A DNA stretch of 64,000 nt from Paenibacillus oryzae (GCF_001675045.1 NZ_LYPA01000065.1:372001-436000); one strand, 5' to 3'; counted from the first letter of the stretch, positions 18,099 to 27,131 are shown. Numbers and translations are program-made. The notes: a model not told the origin generated them from the sequence alone.

Positions 18099-18277
18099 TT
18101 GTACGATATTTCACTCAAAATACCGTTTCATCCACGGCAATAGATGCCGGTTGTACGAAAAATCGTACAAAATAAAAGGATCATGGCCTGAACGTTCTCA
18201 TTTTGTATGATTCATCGTACAAAAAGCCAGGAACGGCTTGGGGGAGCATATATTTTATACGAAGAATCGTACAAAAT
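18099..18277. repeat. Array of four 20-bp palindromes at an exact 52-bp period
   Basis: Sites at 18099-18118, 18151-18170, 18203-18222 and 18255-18274; starts are exactly 52 bases apart. The consensus is TTGTACGA-N4-TCGTACAA followed by AAAT. The second copy is a perfect palindrome, the third and fourth have one change in the left arm (TTGTATGA, TTATACGA), and the first keeps the left arm but has a degenerate right arm (TCACTCAA). The ~29-bp stretches between them share nothing visible. 52 bp is about five helical turns, so all sites would face the same side of the DNA. No gene starts directly downstream on the plus strand; nature unknown (operator array, dispersed repeat, or decayed repeat-spacer array). 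Confidence 0.9.
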
Positions 18278-18389
18278 GACTTCTTTTATGAGTCGGTGTA
18301 TAGTGTCATCAACATTAAAACTTTTGGAAGGATACATTTTAATGATTTTCGGTTTTTCGAGCTAGCAAATACGCTCTGTGCGCAAAAGC

Positions 18390-18775
18390 TGTACGTAGCG
18401 TGGTCACGGGTTCGCTATGTTGCGAGGCACTTGGAAGCGCTCATGCGTTCAAGCTGCGCTACTTGGCTGGCACAGCGGATGCGCACATGCGCGCAAACTG
18501 CGACACGTAGCGTGCCCGCGGATTCGCTATGTAGCGAGGCAGCTTGCAAGCTGCGCGAGGCTGCGAGGCACGTGGATGCGCTCATGCGTTCAAGCTGCGC
18601 CATATTGCGAGGCACGTGGATGCGTCATGCGTTCAAGCTGCGCTACTTGGCTGGCACAGCGGATGCGCGCAAAACTGCGGCAGTAGCAGGCTCACGGATG
18701 TGCCATGTGCAAGCTGCGGTGCTGAGCCCTGCGGATGCGTTATGCCAATCAAGCTGCAACACATCCGCAGGTTTA
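18390..18775. repeat. G+C-rich compound direct-repeat region
   Basis: About 385 bases built from imperfect direct repeats. A ~38-bp unit (TGCGAGGCAC-GTGGATGCG..TCATGCGTTC-AAGCTGCGC) occurs at 18421-18459, 18562-18600 and 18606-18643; a 25-bp block starting TACTTGGCTGGCACAGCGGA occurs at 18460-18484 and 18644-18668; a CGTAGCGTG..TTCGCTATGT..GCGAGGCA block occurs at 18394-18430 and 18506-18542. GCAAGCTGC-type words can pair with one another, so strong RNA structure is likely. A 192-codon frame crosses it but looks spurious. It sits between the uvrC terminator and the 3' end of the membrane protease gene. Confidence 0.85.
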
Positions 18776-18787
18776 CCCTAGCAGTTA

Positions 18788-20428
18788 TTATTGCGGCGCC
18801 TGAGGGCCGCCGGCATATTGGTTAGCCGCTATAGAGGGCGGGCCCTTTCGAACGGCCCGTTTGTTCCATTCCCGCAAAACCCAGGCTATGATGACAGGCA
18901 AAACGATAAAGAAGGTAGCGGAAATGATATTTGCCGCGGAGCCAATCAGATAAAGCGAGCTGGCAACGGCGATGCTGTTGAAGATGGCATGTGTAAACAT
19001 GGCTGTAATAAAGCCGTAACGCACAAAGATAAAGCTGAATATCAAACCAATGACCATAAGCTCGAACAGCCGGGTTGTCGATGGATAGAAAGGATACATA
19101 ACATGGCCGAGCGACCAGACAATCGTTGGTATGATGGTTGCGGCAAACGTATGACGGAACCATTTGCGGAGCAGGCCGATGCCGAAAAAGCGGAATACGG
19201 CTTCCTCCGAAATAGCTGCTGCCCAGGCCAGTACTGGCATCAGCCATAGAACGCCCATATTGTAAGGCGACATCATCACATCGGTTGTTGACCATGTTCC
19301 AATAGCCAGCTCCAGCGCTTTAAAAAGAAGGGGCTGCAATCCCAGCATGCCTAAAGCAAACAGATAGGAAAGCCCTACGCTGCGCCACACATAATCGCCA
19401 AAGCCTGGCGCAGACGGACGCGGCCACAAGTCCCTTCCTTGCGACCTCCACAAGCCGTCGCCGCCAACAATGGACACATAAACGGAGCCAACCATAGGAA
19501 TGGCGAGCAAAATAGTAACAACAAGCGTAATCATGCCGAACCCTTGCGGCAGTCGCGTTTCTCCGCTGGCTGCATATCCGCCGTCCAGCATATTCAGGTT
19601 CATAATGAGATAGGCAACAAAGAACACAACCGTCAGCAAGATGCCATATTTGAATGAAGTATGCTTCCGATACAAGATGCTGTAAACGATGGCCAAAATG
19701 CCAAGAATAATACTAAACAAAACGTAGCCCACGCCAGTCAGCCATTTTGCCAGATTATCCTGCTTGGTCACATAGCTGATGTAATCCTGAGGCGCCTTGA
19801 ATTCAGGCTTGAACTCCACGACAGAAATGCTGCCGTTGTTCTCCTGGGCCACTGCTTTAATGGATAACGATGCTTTACCGATCGAGGCTCCCGCGACCTG
19901 CCACGTATTTCTTCCCTCCAGCGTCAGGCTTCCCGGATCGATGTCTCGTGACCGGAGCTTATCCGTCAACGCCGCGAGTACCTGAGCTTCATCACTTAGC
20001 TGTCCGTCTCGGGAAATGTCCAGCTTCCAAGCGGCAATTTCTCCCGTATACATATGCACATAAACGAAGCCGTAGCCTCTCCCGTCTTTTTGATCCAGAT
20101 TAACTTGAAAGGTATCGGCCGGATAACGCGCTCCATATTTGGCTTCATAGGTCTCCAGCAGCTTTTCCTTGGACAAATAACCGTTTAAGAGCTTATTGGT
20201 TTGATGCAGGACGCGGCTGGCTTCGAAGGAAAGCCCCGTTTCTCCATTTGCGAAAGTAATTGCCGCTTCAGCGGCCTCCGCTTTTGAAATGACCTTGTTT
20301 TGGTAAGGATGATTGGAAACGGACTTCACAAGGGGATAAATTTCAATAACCATAAAAACGGCTGTCAGCAGCAATGCCGCCAGCCAGTAACGCCGCCATT
20401 CTCCGGCATTGATTAGTTGGCGCTCCAT
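18788..20428 (-). CDS. CPBP-family intramembrane metalloprotease (CAAX protease-like)
   Basis: 546 residues. One N-terminal span (about 12-32), a large extracellular domain of ~190 residues (about 35-225), then about eight spans containing the CPBP/Abi domain. The active-site motifs are visible: EEAVFRFFGIGLLRK (EExxxR, about 411-425), WSLGHVMYPF with the conserved H (about 440-449), and FTHAIFNSIA (HxxxN, about 480-489). Such proteases cleave within the membrane; in bacteria some act in self-immunity or regulation. The long N-terminal domain is unlike short CPBP proteins. AGGTGA ribosome site six bases upstream. Monocistronic; its 3' side is the G+C-rich repeat. Confidence 0.9.
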   Translation of the reverse strand: MERQLINAGEWRRYWLAALLLTAVFMVIEIYPLVKSVSNHPYQNKVISKAEAAEAAITFANGETGLSFEASRVLHQTNKLLNGYLSKEKLLETYEAKYGARYPADTFQVNLDQKDGRGYGFVYVHMYTGEIAAWKLDISRDGQLSDEAQVLAALTDKLRSRDIDPGSLTLEGRNTWQVAGASIGKASLSIKAVAQENNGSISVVEFKPEFKAPQDYISYVTKQDNLAKWLTGVGYVLFSIILGILAIVYSILYRKHTSFKYGILLTVVFFVAYLIMNLNMLDGGYAASGETRLPQGFGMITLVVTILLAIPMVGSVYVSIVGGDGLWRSQGRDLWPRPSAPGFGDYVWRSVGLSYLFALGMLGLQPLLFKALELAIGTWSTTDVMMSPYNMGVLWLMPVLAWAAAISEEAVFRFFGIGLLRKWFRHTFAATIIPTIVWSLGHVMYPFYPSTTRLFELMVIGLIFSFIFVRYGFITAMFTHAIFNSIAVASSLYLIGSAANIISATFFIVLPVIIAWVLREWNKRAVRKGPPSIAANQYAGGPQAPQ

Positions 20429-20556
20429 AGCTCACCTCTGTTTTTCTAAAATATAGACCGGTTCAAAAAGCTCAGCTTTTGAACAACATCTTATGGTATA
20501 CCATATCACAATGGTGGCTTATTTATCCAACCCGCAACGGGAGCGTTTAAGGCAAT

Positions 20557-21444
20557 TTAGCTGTATCTGGCTTCGATTTCGCGGATGCAGTCCCGAACGG
20601 AGGGGCTGAGCCGGGCAGGGTCAGCGTGAATGAGCGAGGTCGTCCGTTTGGTTTCCTCCAGTTCCCGGATGGAAAGGGCGATGACGTCGTTATCCTCCAT
20701 CAGCTCGCGTCTCATATATGACTTAGGAAGCAGCGTCGCTGCCCGGCAGGTATGCAGCAATCGGAGAATGGCTTCGAAGGAGTCGATTTCCATTCGAACG
20801 TCCGGGGCAAGGCGATGCTTCTCGAACAGCTCGTCCGTAAGCAGGCGATACCAGGTGCCTCTGGAAAAAAGAATCATCGGCAGCCCGTTTAAATCCCCGA
20901 TGGAGAGCCCTTTTTTATGTGCCATATCGTGATTGCTGGGCAGCACCAGCAGCAGATGGTCCTCGAAAAGCGGGCTGCAATGCAAGGCGGAATCGTCGAT
21001 GCTGGACGCGATAATGCCAAGGTCTACCTTATGCTCGCGCACATAGGTGATAATTTCATGTGTTTTGCCCGTTACCGCCTTGATGTCGATTTCGGGATGA
21101 CTTGCCGTCAGGATCTGAATGAGATCCGGCAGCGTTGTCTGAAGCGTCGTCAGGCTGGCGCCGATTGTCAGCGAGGCTCGCCCCGTCGCGGTAAATTCGG
21201 CTACCGTCTGCAGGTAATTTTTGTGAAGATGGCGCAGCTCCAGCGCATATTCGTAGGTCAACTGGCCGATGCGGGTCAGCTCCAGCCGCTTGCCGACGCG
21301 CAGGAAAAGCTTGACTCCGATTTCGTTTTCCAGCTTCGCAAGCTTGCGAGACAGCGCCGGCTGTGACAAATTTAATTGCGACGACGCTTTATTGAGACTC
21401 CGTTGCTCGACGATAACCGCAAACATTTCCAATTCTTCATACAT
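20557..21444 (-). CDS. LysR-family transcriptional regulator, divergent from sdhCAB
   Basis: 295 residues. N-terminal winged HTH (LEMFAVIVEQRSLNKASSQLNLSQPALSRKLAKLENEIG, about 5-43) and C-terminal effector-binding domain (about 90-292). The divergent position across a 198-bp gap from sdhC suggests that it controls sdhCAB and/or itself, as LysR proteins often do; a TCA-cycle intermediate as ligand would be a reasonable but untested guess. The gap contains A/T-rich partial dyads (TTATAAT near 21470 and ATTATAAG near 21500). Confidence 0.9.
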   Translation of the reverse strand: MYEELEMFAVIVEQRSLNKASSQLNLSQPALSRKLAKLENEIGVKLFLRVGKRLELTRIGQLTYEYALELRHLHKNYLQTVAEFTATGRASLTIGASLTTLQTTLPDLIQILTASHPEIDIKAVTGKTHEIITYVREHKVDLGIIASSIDDSALHCSPLFEDHLLLVLPSNHDMAHKKGLSIGDLNGLPMILFSRGTWYRLLTDELFEKHRLAPDVRMEIDSFEAILRLLHTCRAATLLPKSYMRRELMEDNDVIALSIRELEETKRTTSLIHADPARLSPSVRDCIREIEARYS

Positions 21445-21555
21445 GCTAACACCTTCTTATGTCATTTTGTTATAATAGTTAATAATAAATATGCAATTCC
21501 ATTATAAGCTGAAAAAGAGTACCATGGAAGTGTGGCGAATGTGTGTCGAGTTTTG

Positions 21556-21584
21556 TTGACGGAGGCAAACGCCAGCGTTACAAT
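21556..21584 (+). promoter_or_regulatory. Sigma-A promoter of sdhCAB
   Basis: TTGACG (21556-21561), 17 bases, TACAAT (21579-21584). Predicted leader of about 50 nt. Confidence 0.8.
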
Positions 21585-21642
21585 GTAAACTGGCTTATGT
21601 GACAAGTGGGGGTATTCACAGATTTGAAAGGAGAAGGGAACA

Positions 21643-22317
21643 ATGAAAGGGAATTCGTATTTCGCGCGCAAATTGCACTCGCTTCTGGGTATTATTCCGC
21701 TTGGCGGGTTCATTGTTGTGCATGGCTTGGCGAACTATCAGGCGTTCGAGCGCGGGCCGGAAGGCTTTGCCAAGGGCGTTGGCCTGATTAACGGCCTGCC
21801 GCTGCTGCCGCTGCTTGAGGTGGTAATGATTTATCTCCCGCTGCTGTTTCACGGGATATACGGCTTATACGTGGCGTATCAGTCCAACTCCAATACGGGG
21901 CGATTCAAATATGGTCGCAACTGGGCGTTTACAGCACAGCGAATTACCGGCGTGATTACTTTTGTATTCGTTTTCTGGCATGTGTACCAAACCCGTCTTC
22001 AAGTGTATATGGGCAAAATTACGCATGAAGAGTTAGGCTCCACCATGCATCACATTGCCAGCAGCCCGGTTTTTTTCGCTCTTTACGTTATTGGCGTATT
22101 GGCGGCCGTGTTCCACTTCAGCAATGGACTCTGGGCATTTCTGATCAGCTGGGGCATTACGATCGGCCCTAAGGCTCAGCGTGTCTCTTCTTATATTTGC
22201 ATGGGTGTTTTTGTTATCGTTTCCGCATTGTTCATTCTTTCCCTTGTAGCGTTCAGGGGTGACGAGTTTAATGAAGTTGCAAGCGCCGCCATTGCCCTGC
22301 TTGGCAATATCGGCTAG
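21643..22317 (+). CDS. sdhC: Succinate dehydrogenase cytochrome b558 subunit
   Basis: 224 residues with five membrane spans, the di-heme, SdhC-only anchor type of Bacillales. Histidines suited to heme ligation lie in the spans: KLHSLLGIIPLGGFIVVHGLANYQ (opening KLHSLLG, about 8-31), LPLLFHGIYG, FWHVYQT and VFHFSNGLWAF. It anchors SdhA/SdhB to the membrane and passes electrons to menaquinone. AAAGGAGAAGG ribosome site. First gene of sdhCAB. Confidence 0.96.
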   Translation: MKGNSYFARKLHSLLGIIPLGGFIVVHGLANYQAFERGPEGFAKGVGLINGLPLLPLLEVVMIYLPLLFHGIYGLYVAYQSNSNTGRFKYGRNWAFTAQRITGVITFVFVFWHVYQTRLQVYMGKITHEELGSTMHHIASSPVFFALYVIGVLAAVFHFSNGLWAFLISWGITIGPKAQRVSSYICMGVFVIVSALFILSLVAFRGDEFNEVASAAIALLGNIG

Positions 22318-22341
22318 ATTGACGACAAGGAGGCAAGCGTA

Positions 22342-24099
22342 ATGGCTAAAAATAAAATTATCGTTGTCGGCGGCGGTTTGGCCGGCCTGATGGCGACAAT
22401 CAAAGCGGCGGAAGCCGGCATACATGTCGATCTCTTTTCACTAGTGCCGGTAAAGCGCTCCCACTCCGTATGCGCGCAAGGCGGCATTAACGGCGCGGTT
22501 AATACAAAGGGCGAAGGCGATTCGCCTTGGGAACATTTTGACGATACCGTATATGGCGGCGACTTTCTGGCAAATCAGCCTCCGGTCAAAGCGATGTGCG
22601 ACGCGGCTCCCGGCATCATCCACCTGATGGACCGGATGGGCGTTATGTTTAGCCGTACGTCGGAGGGCTTGCTGGATTTCCGCCGTTTTGGCGGCACCAA
22701 GCATCACCGCACGGCATTTGCGGGCGCAACGACAGGCCAGCAGCTTCTGTACGCGCTTGACGAGCAGGTCCGCAGATGGGAAGCGGCTGGTCTTGTCAAC
22801 AAGTTCGAGCATTGGGAATTTCTTGGCGCGGTGCTCGACGACGACGGCGTATGCCGCGGCATTTCCGCTCAGGATCTTCGCAGCATGGAGGTTCTTACCG
22901 TCAGGGCTGACGCCGTTATTTTGGCATCAGGAGGCCCAGGCATTATTTTCGGAAAAACAACCAACTCCGTTATCAATACGGGTACGGCGGCCAGCGCGGT
23001 TTACCAGCAAGGCGTCAACTACGCCAACGGCGAGTTTATCCAGATTCACCCCACAGCCATTCCGGGCGACGACAAGCTTCGGCTGATGTCGGAATCGGCG
23101 CGCGGCGAAGGCGGACGAGTATGGACGTACAAAGACGGAAAGCCGTGGTATTTCCTTGAAGAAAAATATCCCGCATACGGCAATCTGGTGCCGCGCGATA
23201 TTGCGACACGGGAAATTTTCGCCGTTTGCGTCGATCAGAAGCTTGGCATTAATGGCGAAAACATGGTTTATCTCGACCTGTCGCATAAAGATCCCAAGGA
23301 GCTTGACGTCAAGCTGGGCGGCATCATCGAAATTTATGAAAAATTCATGGGCGACGACCCTCGCAAAATTCCGATGAAAATTTTCCCTGCGGTTCATTAT
23401 TCCATGGGCGGCATGTGGGTTGATTACAACCAGATGACCAATATCCCGGGCTTGTTCGCCGCAGGCGAATGCGAATATCAATACCACGGCGCTAACCGGC
23501 TGGGAGCCAACTCCCTCCTGTCAGCCATTTATGGCGGCATGGTGGCCGGTCCAAAAGCGGTTGAATATATTAAAGGCCTAAAAAAATCGGCTGAGGATGT
23601 AGCTTCCTCTGTATTCGACCGGGATACAAAACGCCACACCGATAAATACAACGGCATTCTGGCCATGAACGGCACGGAAAATGCTTACGTGCTTCACAAA
23701 GAGCTTGGCGAATGGATGACCAACAACATGACCGTTGTCCGGTTTAACGACAAGCTGGAAGCGACGATTGGCAAAATCAAAGAGCTGAAGCAGCGCTACC
23801 GGAACATCAATATCAACGACACCGCTGGCTGGAACAATGCAGGCGTCGCCTTTACCCGCCAGCTATGGAACATGCTTGAGCTGTCGGAAGCGATGACGCT
23901 GGGCGCCCTGCAGCGCAATGAAAGCCGCGGCGCGCATTACAAGCCTGATTTCCCGGACCGTAATGACGATCAATTTATGAAATCCACAATCGCAACCTGG
24001 ACGCCGGATGGTCCCAAAATCAGCTACGAGGATATTGATGTCAGTCTGATCCCGCCTCGCAAGCGCGACTATTCTACCGATAAGAAGAAAGGAGAATAA
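22342..24099 (+). CDS. sdhA: Succinate dehydrogenase flavoprotein subunit
   Basis: 585 residues. Oxidises succinate to fumarate in the TCA cycle. FAD-binding IIVVGGGLAGLMATIKAAEAG at 6-26 (start VVGGGLAGL), covalent FAD at H41 in KRSHSVCAQGGINGAVN, substrate-binding and catalytic HPTAIPG and SESARGEGGRVW (catalytic Arg) about 240-260, and YQYHGANRLGANSLLS near 375. Length and motifs fit the Bacillus-type SdhA. Twenty-four bases after sdhC, two bases before sdhB. Confidence 0.97.
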   Translation: MAKNKIIVVGGGLAGLMATIKAAEAGIHVDLFSLVPVKRSHSVCAQGGINGAVNTKGEGDSPWEHFDDTVYGGDFLANQPPVKAMCDAAPGIIHLMDRMGVMFSRTSEGLLDFRRFGGTKHHRTAFAGATTGQQLLYALDEQVRRWEAAGLVNKFEHWEFLGAVLDDDGVCRGISAQDLRSMEVLTVRADAVILASGGPGIIFGKTTNSVINTGTAASAVYQQGVNYANGEFIQIHPTAIPGDDKLRLMSESARGEGGRVWTYKDGKPWYFLEEKYPAYGNLVPRDIATREIFAVCVDQKLGINGENMVYLDLSHKDPKELDVKLGGIIEIYEKFMGDDPRKIPMKIFPAVHYSMGGMWVDYNQMTNIPGLFAAGECEYQYHGANRLGANSLLSAIYGGMVAGPKAVEYIKGLKKSAEDVASSVFDRDTKRHTDKYNGILAMNGTENAYVLHKELGEWMTNNMTVVRFNDKLEATIGKIKELKQRYRNININDTAGWNNAGVAFTRQLWNMLELSEAMTLGALQRNESRGAHYKPDFPDRNDDQFMKSTIATWTPDGPKISYEDIDVSLIPPRKRDYSTDKKKGE

Positions 24100-24101
24100 C
24101 G

Positions 24102-24866
24102 ATGGCTGAAACGACTGCTGCTACTAAAACGGTTAAGTTTATTATCTCTCGCCAGGATACGCCTGAATCCAAGCCGTATACGGAAGAATTCGAAATTCCG
24201 TATCGTCCCAATATGAACGTAATCAGCGGGCTGATGGAAATCCAGCGCAATCCGCTCAAGGCAGACGGAACCAAAACCTCGCCGGTATGCTGGGACTCCA
24301 ACTGTCTGGAGGAAGTGTGCGGAGCTTGCTCCATGGTCATTAACGGCAAGCCGCGTCAAGCGTGCAGCGCGCTCGTTGACAAGCTGGAGCAGCCGATCCG
24401 CCTTGAGCCTATGCGTACCTTCCCGGTTGTACGAGACCTTGTTATTAACCGCGAGCGCATGTTTGGAGCGCTCAAGAAGGTTAAAGCATGGATTCCGATC
24501 GACGGTACGTATGACCTTGGCCCTGGTCCGCGCATGGCGGAAACAAAGCGTCAATGGGCGTACGAGCTTTCCAAGTGCATGACCTGCGGCGTCTGTCTGG
24601 AATCCTGTCCTAACGTAAACGACCGGAACAGCTTTATCGGTCCTGCGGCGATTTCACAGGTTCGTTTGTTCAATGCTCATCCTACGGGTGAGATGAACAA
24701 AGAGGAGCGTCTGGAAGCGCTGATGACCGATGGCGGCATTGAAGGCTGCGGCAACTCGCAAAACTGCGTCCGCTCTTGTCCAAAGGGCATTCCGCTGACA
24801 ACATCCATAGCGGCGATGAACAAGGACACCACCAAACATCTGTTCAAGAAATGGCTGGGTATGTAA
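24102..24866 (+). CDS. sdhB: Succinate dehydrogenase iron-sulfur subunit
   Basis: 254 residues. Three clusters are readable: [2Fe-2S] (CWDSNCLEEVCGACS...C, about 65-90), [4Fe-4S] (CMTCGVCLESCPN, about 160-172) and [3Fe-4S] (CGNSQNCVRSCPKGIP, about 218-233). Passes electrons from SdhA to heme and menaquinone. The start codon follows the sdhA stop by two bases (TAACGATG), with AAAGGAG upstream, so translation is coupled. A strong terminator follows. Confidence 0.97.
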   Translation: MAETTAATKTVKFIISRQDTPESKPYTEEFEIPYRPNMNVISGLMEIQRNPLKADGTKTSPVCWDSNCLEEVCGACSMVINGKPRQACSALVDKLEQPIRLEPMRTFPVVRDLVINRERMFGALKKVKAWIPIDGTYDLGPGPRMAETKRQWAYELSKCMTCGVCLESCPNVNDRNSFIGPAAISQVRLFNAHPTGEMNKEERLEALMTDGGIEGCGNSQNCVRSCPKGIPLTTSIAAMNKDTTKHLFKKWLGM

Positions 24867-24924
24867 CCTAACATTATACGTTTATTCTTGATGACAATAG
24901 CGCCGCCATGGTGGCGCGTTTCAG

Positions 24925-24965
24925 CAGCCGGCAAGCGGCGACAGGCTTGCCGGCTGTTTTTTTAC
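24925..24965 (+). terminator. Rho-independent terminator of sdhCAB
   Basis: CAGCCGGCAAGC/GCTTGCCGGCTG, perfect 12-bp stem with an 8-nt loop, then TTTTTTT. Confidence 0.95.
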
Positions 24966-24988
24966 ATACATAAGCTTGATTTTGAAAT

Positions 24989-25003
24989 TGATAATTATTA
25001 TCA
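24989..25003. promoter_or_regulatory. Perfect Fur box
   Basis: TGATAATTATTATCA, an exact match to the Bacillus 7-1-7 Fur motif TGATAATnATTATCA (PerR and Zur motifs differ at the arm ends). It lies ~190 bases before the SLC13 transporter gene and is preceded by the sdh terminator, so it should serve the transporter. Confidence 0.8.
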
Positions 25004-25044
25004 TTTATAATAACGTCAAAGACGATTGCTGTCAACGCTAATCA

Positions 25045-25062
25045 TTGTGAAGTAAATCACAA
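25045..25062. promoter_or_regulatory. Rex- or Fnr-type operator
   Basis: TTGTGAAGTAAATCACAA matches Rex (TTGTGAA-N4-TTCACAA) with one mismatch and the Fnr/CRP pattern TGTGA-N6-TCACA exactly. A further half site TTGTGAA is at 25069-25075. Sequence alone does not separate Rex from Fnr. Confidence 0.7.
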
Positions 25063-25196
25063 AAGCGCTTGTGAAACTGTGTTAAAATTTTCAACGTAAA
25101 CATGGAGAAGTTATAAGCAATTCATCAGTGAACATGCTTGCAGATTTTGCCCGGTTAAATAGAAAACCACACGGGCGAGTGGGGGGATAGGCAGAG

Positions 25197-27068
25197 ATGA
25201 GCGGCGATATGATTATTACCTTGCTTGTATTGGCTGCTGCTGCGGCGTTGTTCGCCAGCGGCAAAGTTCGTTCCGATCTTGTAGCCATTTGCGCTCTTAT
25301 TGTGCTGGTCGTCAGCGATATTCTGACACCTTCGGAGGCGTTGTCCGGCTTTTCCAATTCGGTTGTTATTATGATGATTGGATTATTTGTGGTCGGAGGA
25401 GGCATCTTCCAGACGGGGCTTGCCGGAATCGTCAGCGGAAAGCTGCTGGCTCTTGCCGGCGCCAATGAAACAAAGCTTCTCATAACGGTCATGCTGGCAA
25501 CATCGTTTTTGGGAACGTTCGTAAGCAACACCGGGACAGTAGCGGTTATGCTGCCTATCGTCGTCAGCTTGGCGATGAGAGCCGGCAGCAGCCCCTCTAG
25601 ATTATTGATGCCTCTGGCATTTGCCAGCAGCCTTGGCGGGACCCTTACGCTTATCGGGACGCCGCCCAATATGGTTATTCGTGAAACCTTGACCAAAGGC
25701 GGCTTTCAGGAATTATCCTTTTTTTCCTTTACGCCGATTGGTTTGGTTGCCTTAGGTTTAGGCACGCTGCTTATTTTATTTTTCAGCAAACTCTTTTTGT
25801 CAGGGCGCAAGGATGACAGCAACGCCAGCGGCGGGGCAGGCGTCAACATTAATGAGCTGGCCAAGCGATATATGCTGTCGCAAAACCTGTACCGCCTTAA
25901 GGTGCATGAGCGGTCGCCAATTGCCCAGAAAATCATTCGCGAGCTTAATATTGGCGAACAGTTCGGTATCCATATTAGTGAAATTCGCAGAAAAACATCG
26001 CATAAAAATCCTTTTTTCAAAACGATCAATGGCGAGATGGCCCGACCCGATACGCGGATTTTGGTGCAGGATATTCTTTATGTAAAAGGCGATTTCCCTG
26101 AAATTAATGCCTTTGCCAAGGAATACGATTTGATTCTGATGGATCAAGGCGCGACGGAAAAGGAAGGGGAATCCGCAAGCGAGGGCTACGCCTCCACCGA
26201 CTTTGGCATAGCCGAAGTGATTATTCCCACCAATTCCAAACATATCAATCAACTGGTGAAGCATTCCGGTTTTCGTGAAAACTATAACGTCAACGTATTA
26301 GGCATCCAGCGGAAAGGGACGTTTGTCCTGCATGGCCTAAAGGATGAAAAAATCCGCACGGGGGATGCGCTGCTGGTGCAGGGAGCGTGGAAAAGCATCG
26401 CAAGCATGGCGCGCGAGCAGGATGACGTTGTTGTTGTCGGCCAGCCGCTGGAATCCGCTGCGGCTATGCCGCTCAAGCATAAAGCGCCGCTTGCCGGAGG
26501 CATTATGCTGCTGATGGTGGTGCTGATGATAGCGGAAGTATTCCCGGCCGTTGTTTCTGTCATGCTGGCGGCTGTTCTGATGGTGGCAACAGGCTGTCTT
26601 CGCAACATGGAAGCCGCCTATAAAACAGTCAATTGGGAAAGCATCGTGCTGATCGGAGGCATGATTCCCATGTCTACAGCGATTGAGAAATCGGGCGCGG
26701 CGACCCTGATATCAGAAGGGCTTGTAGGCAGCTTGGGCAGCGCTGGCCCGATGGCGATGCTGGCAGGCATCTATTTCGCCACCTCGTTCCTGACCTTGTT
26801 TATCAGTAACACGGCTTGCGCTATCCTGTTTGCTCCCATCGCGCTATCGGCGGCCGTTCAACTTGGCGTTAATCCGGTGCCTTATCTATTTGCCGTTTCA
26901 TTAGGCGCTACCATTTGCTTTGCCGTTCCATTTTCAACGCCTCCCAATGCGCTAGTCATGTCCGCGGGACGTTATTCCTTTATGGATTATGTTAAGGTGG
27001 GCATGCCGGTGCAGATACTGCTAGGCGTTGCTATGGTTGTGGCGCTGCCCTTGTTCTTCCCTTTTTAA
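25197..27068 (+). CDS. SLC13-family (DASS) permease with two RCK_C/TrkA-C domains
   Basis: 623 residues. Two blocks of membrane spans (about 5-205 and 425-622) flank a cytoplasmic insert with two TrkA-C-like domains (about 235-300 and 325-405). Family signatures are SNTGTVAVMLPIV (about 108-120), GGTLTLIGTPPNMVIRE (about 145-161), and in the second half FISNTACAILFAPIALS and FSTPPNALVMSAG, the SNT-type substrate and sodium sites. Members carry sulfate, di- or tricarboxylates with Na+; RCK_C domains usually bind nucleotides or other small ligands. Substrate unknown. Upstream Fur and Rex/Fnr-like boxes hint at iron- and redox-linked use, for example carboxylate (citrate) export or uptake. Confidence 0.88.
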   Translation: MSGDMIITLLVLAAAAALFASGKVRSDLVAICALIVLVVSDILTPSEALSGFSNSVVIMMIGLFVVGGGIFQTGLAGIVSGKLLALAGANETKLLITVMLATSFLGTFVSNTGTVAVMLPIVVSLAMRAGSSPSRLLMPLAFASSLGGTLTLIGTPPNMVIRETLTKGGFQELSFFSFTPIGLVALGLGTLLILFFSKLFLSGRKDDSNASGGAGVNINELAKRYMLSQNLYRLKVHERSPIAQKIIRELNIGEQFGIHISEIRRKTSHKNPFFKTINGEMARPDTRILVQDILYVKGDFPEINAFAKEYDLILMDQGATEKEGESASEGYASTDFGIAEVIIPTNSKHINQLVKHSGFRENYNVNVLGIQRKGTFVLHGLKDEKIRTGDALLVQGAWKSIASMAREQDDVVVVGQPLESAAAMPLKHKAPLAGGIMLLMVVLMIAEVFPAVVSVMLAAVLMVATGCLRNMEAAYKTVNWESIVLIGGMIPMSTAIEKSGAATLISEGLVGSLGSAGPMAMLAGIYFATSFLTLFISNTACAILFAPIALSAAVQLGVNPVPYLFAVSLGATICFAVPFSTPPNALVMSAGRYSFMDYVKVGMPVQILLGVAMVVALPLFFPF

Positions 27069-27075
27069 GATGACA

Positions 27076-27131
27076 AAAAAACAGTCTCCTGGTCATGCCG
27101 GCATCGGCAAGGCGGGAGACTGCTTGTTTTT
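27076..27131. terminator. Bidirectional terminator between SLC13 gene and HxlR regulator
   Basis: CAGTCTCC (27082-27089) pairs with GGAGACTG (27115-27122); A run on the left, T run on the right. Confidence 0.85.

Noticed and set aside
18099..18277. CRISPR array
   Set aside because: Only four degenerate repeats, the first half-decayed, repeat shorter than usual and no cas genes in the window. Kept as an unexplained periodic array.
18203..18781. A 192-codon plus-strand frame across the palindrome array and the G+C-rich repeats
   Set aside because: It begins inside the third palindrome, has no ribosome site, repeats itself only because the DNA does, and resembles no protein family.
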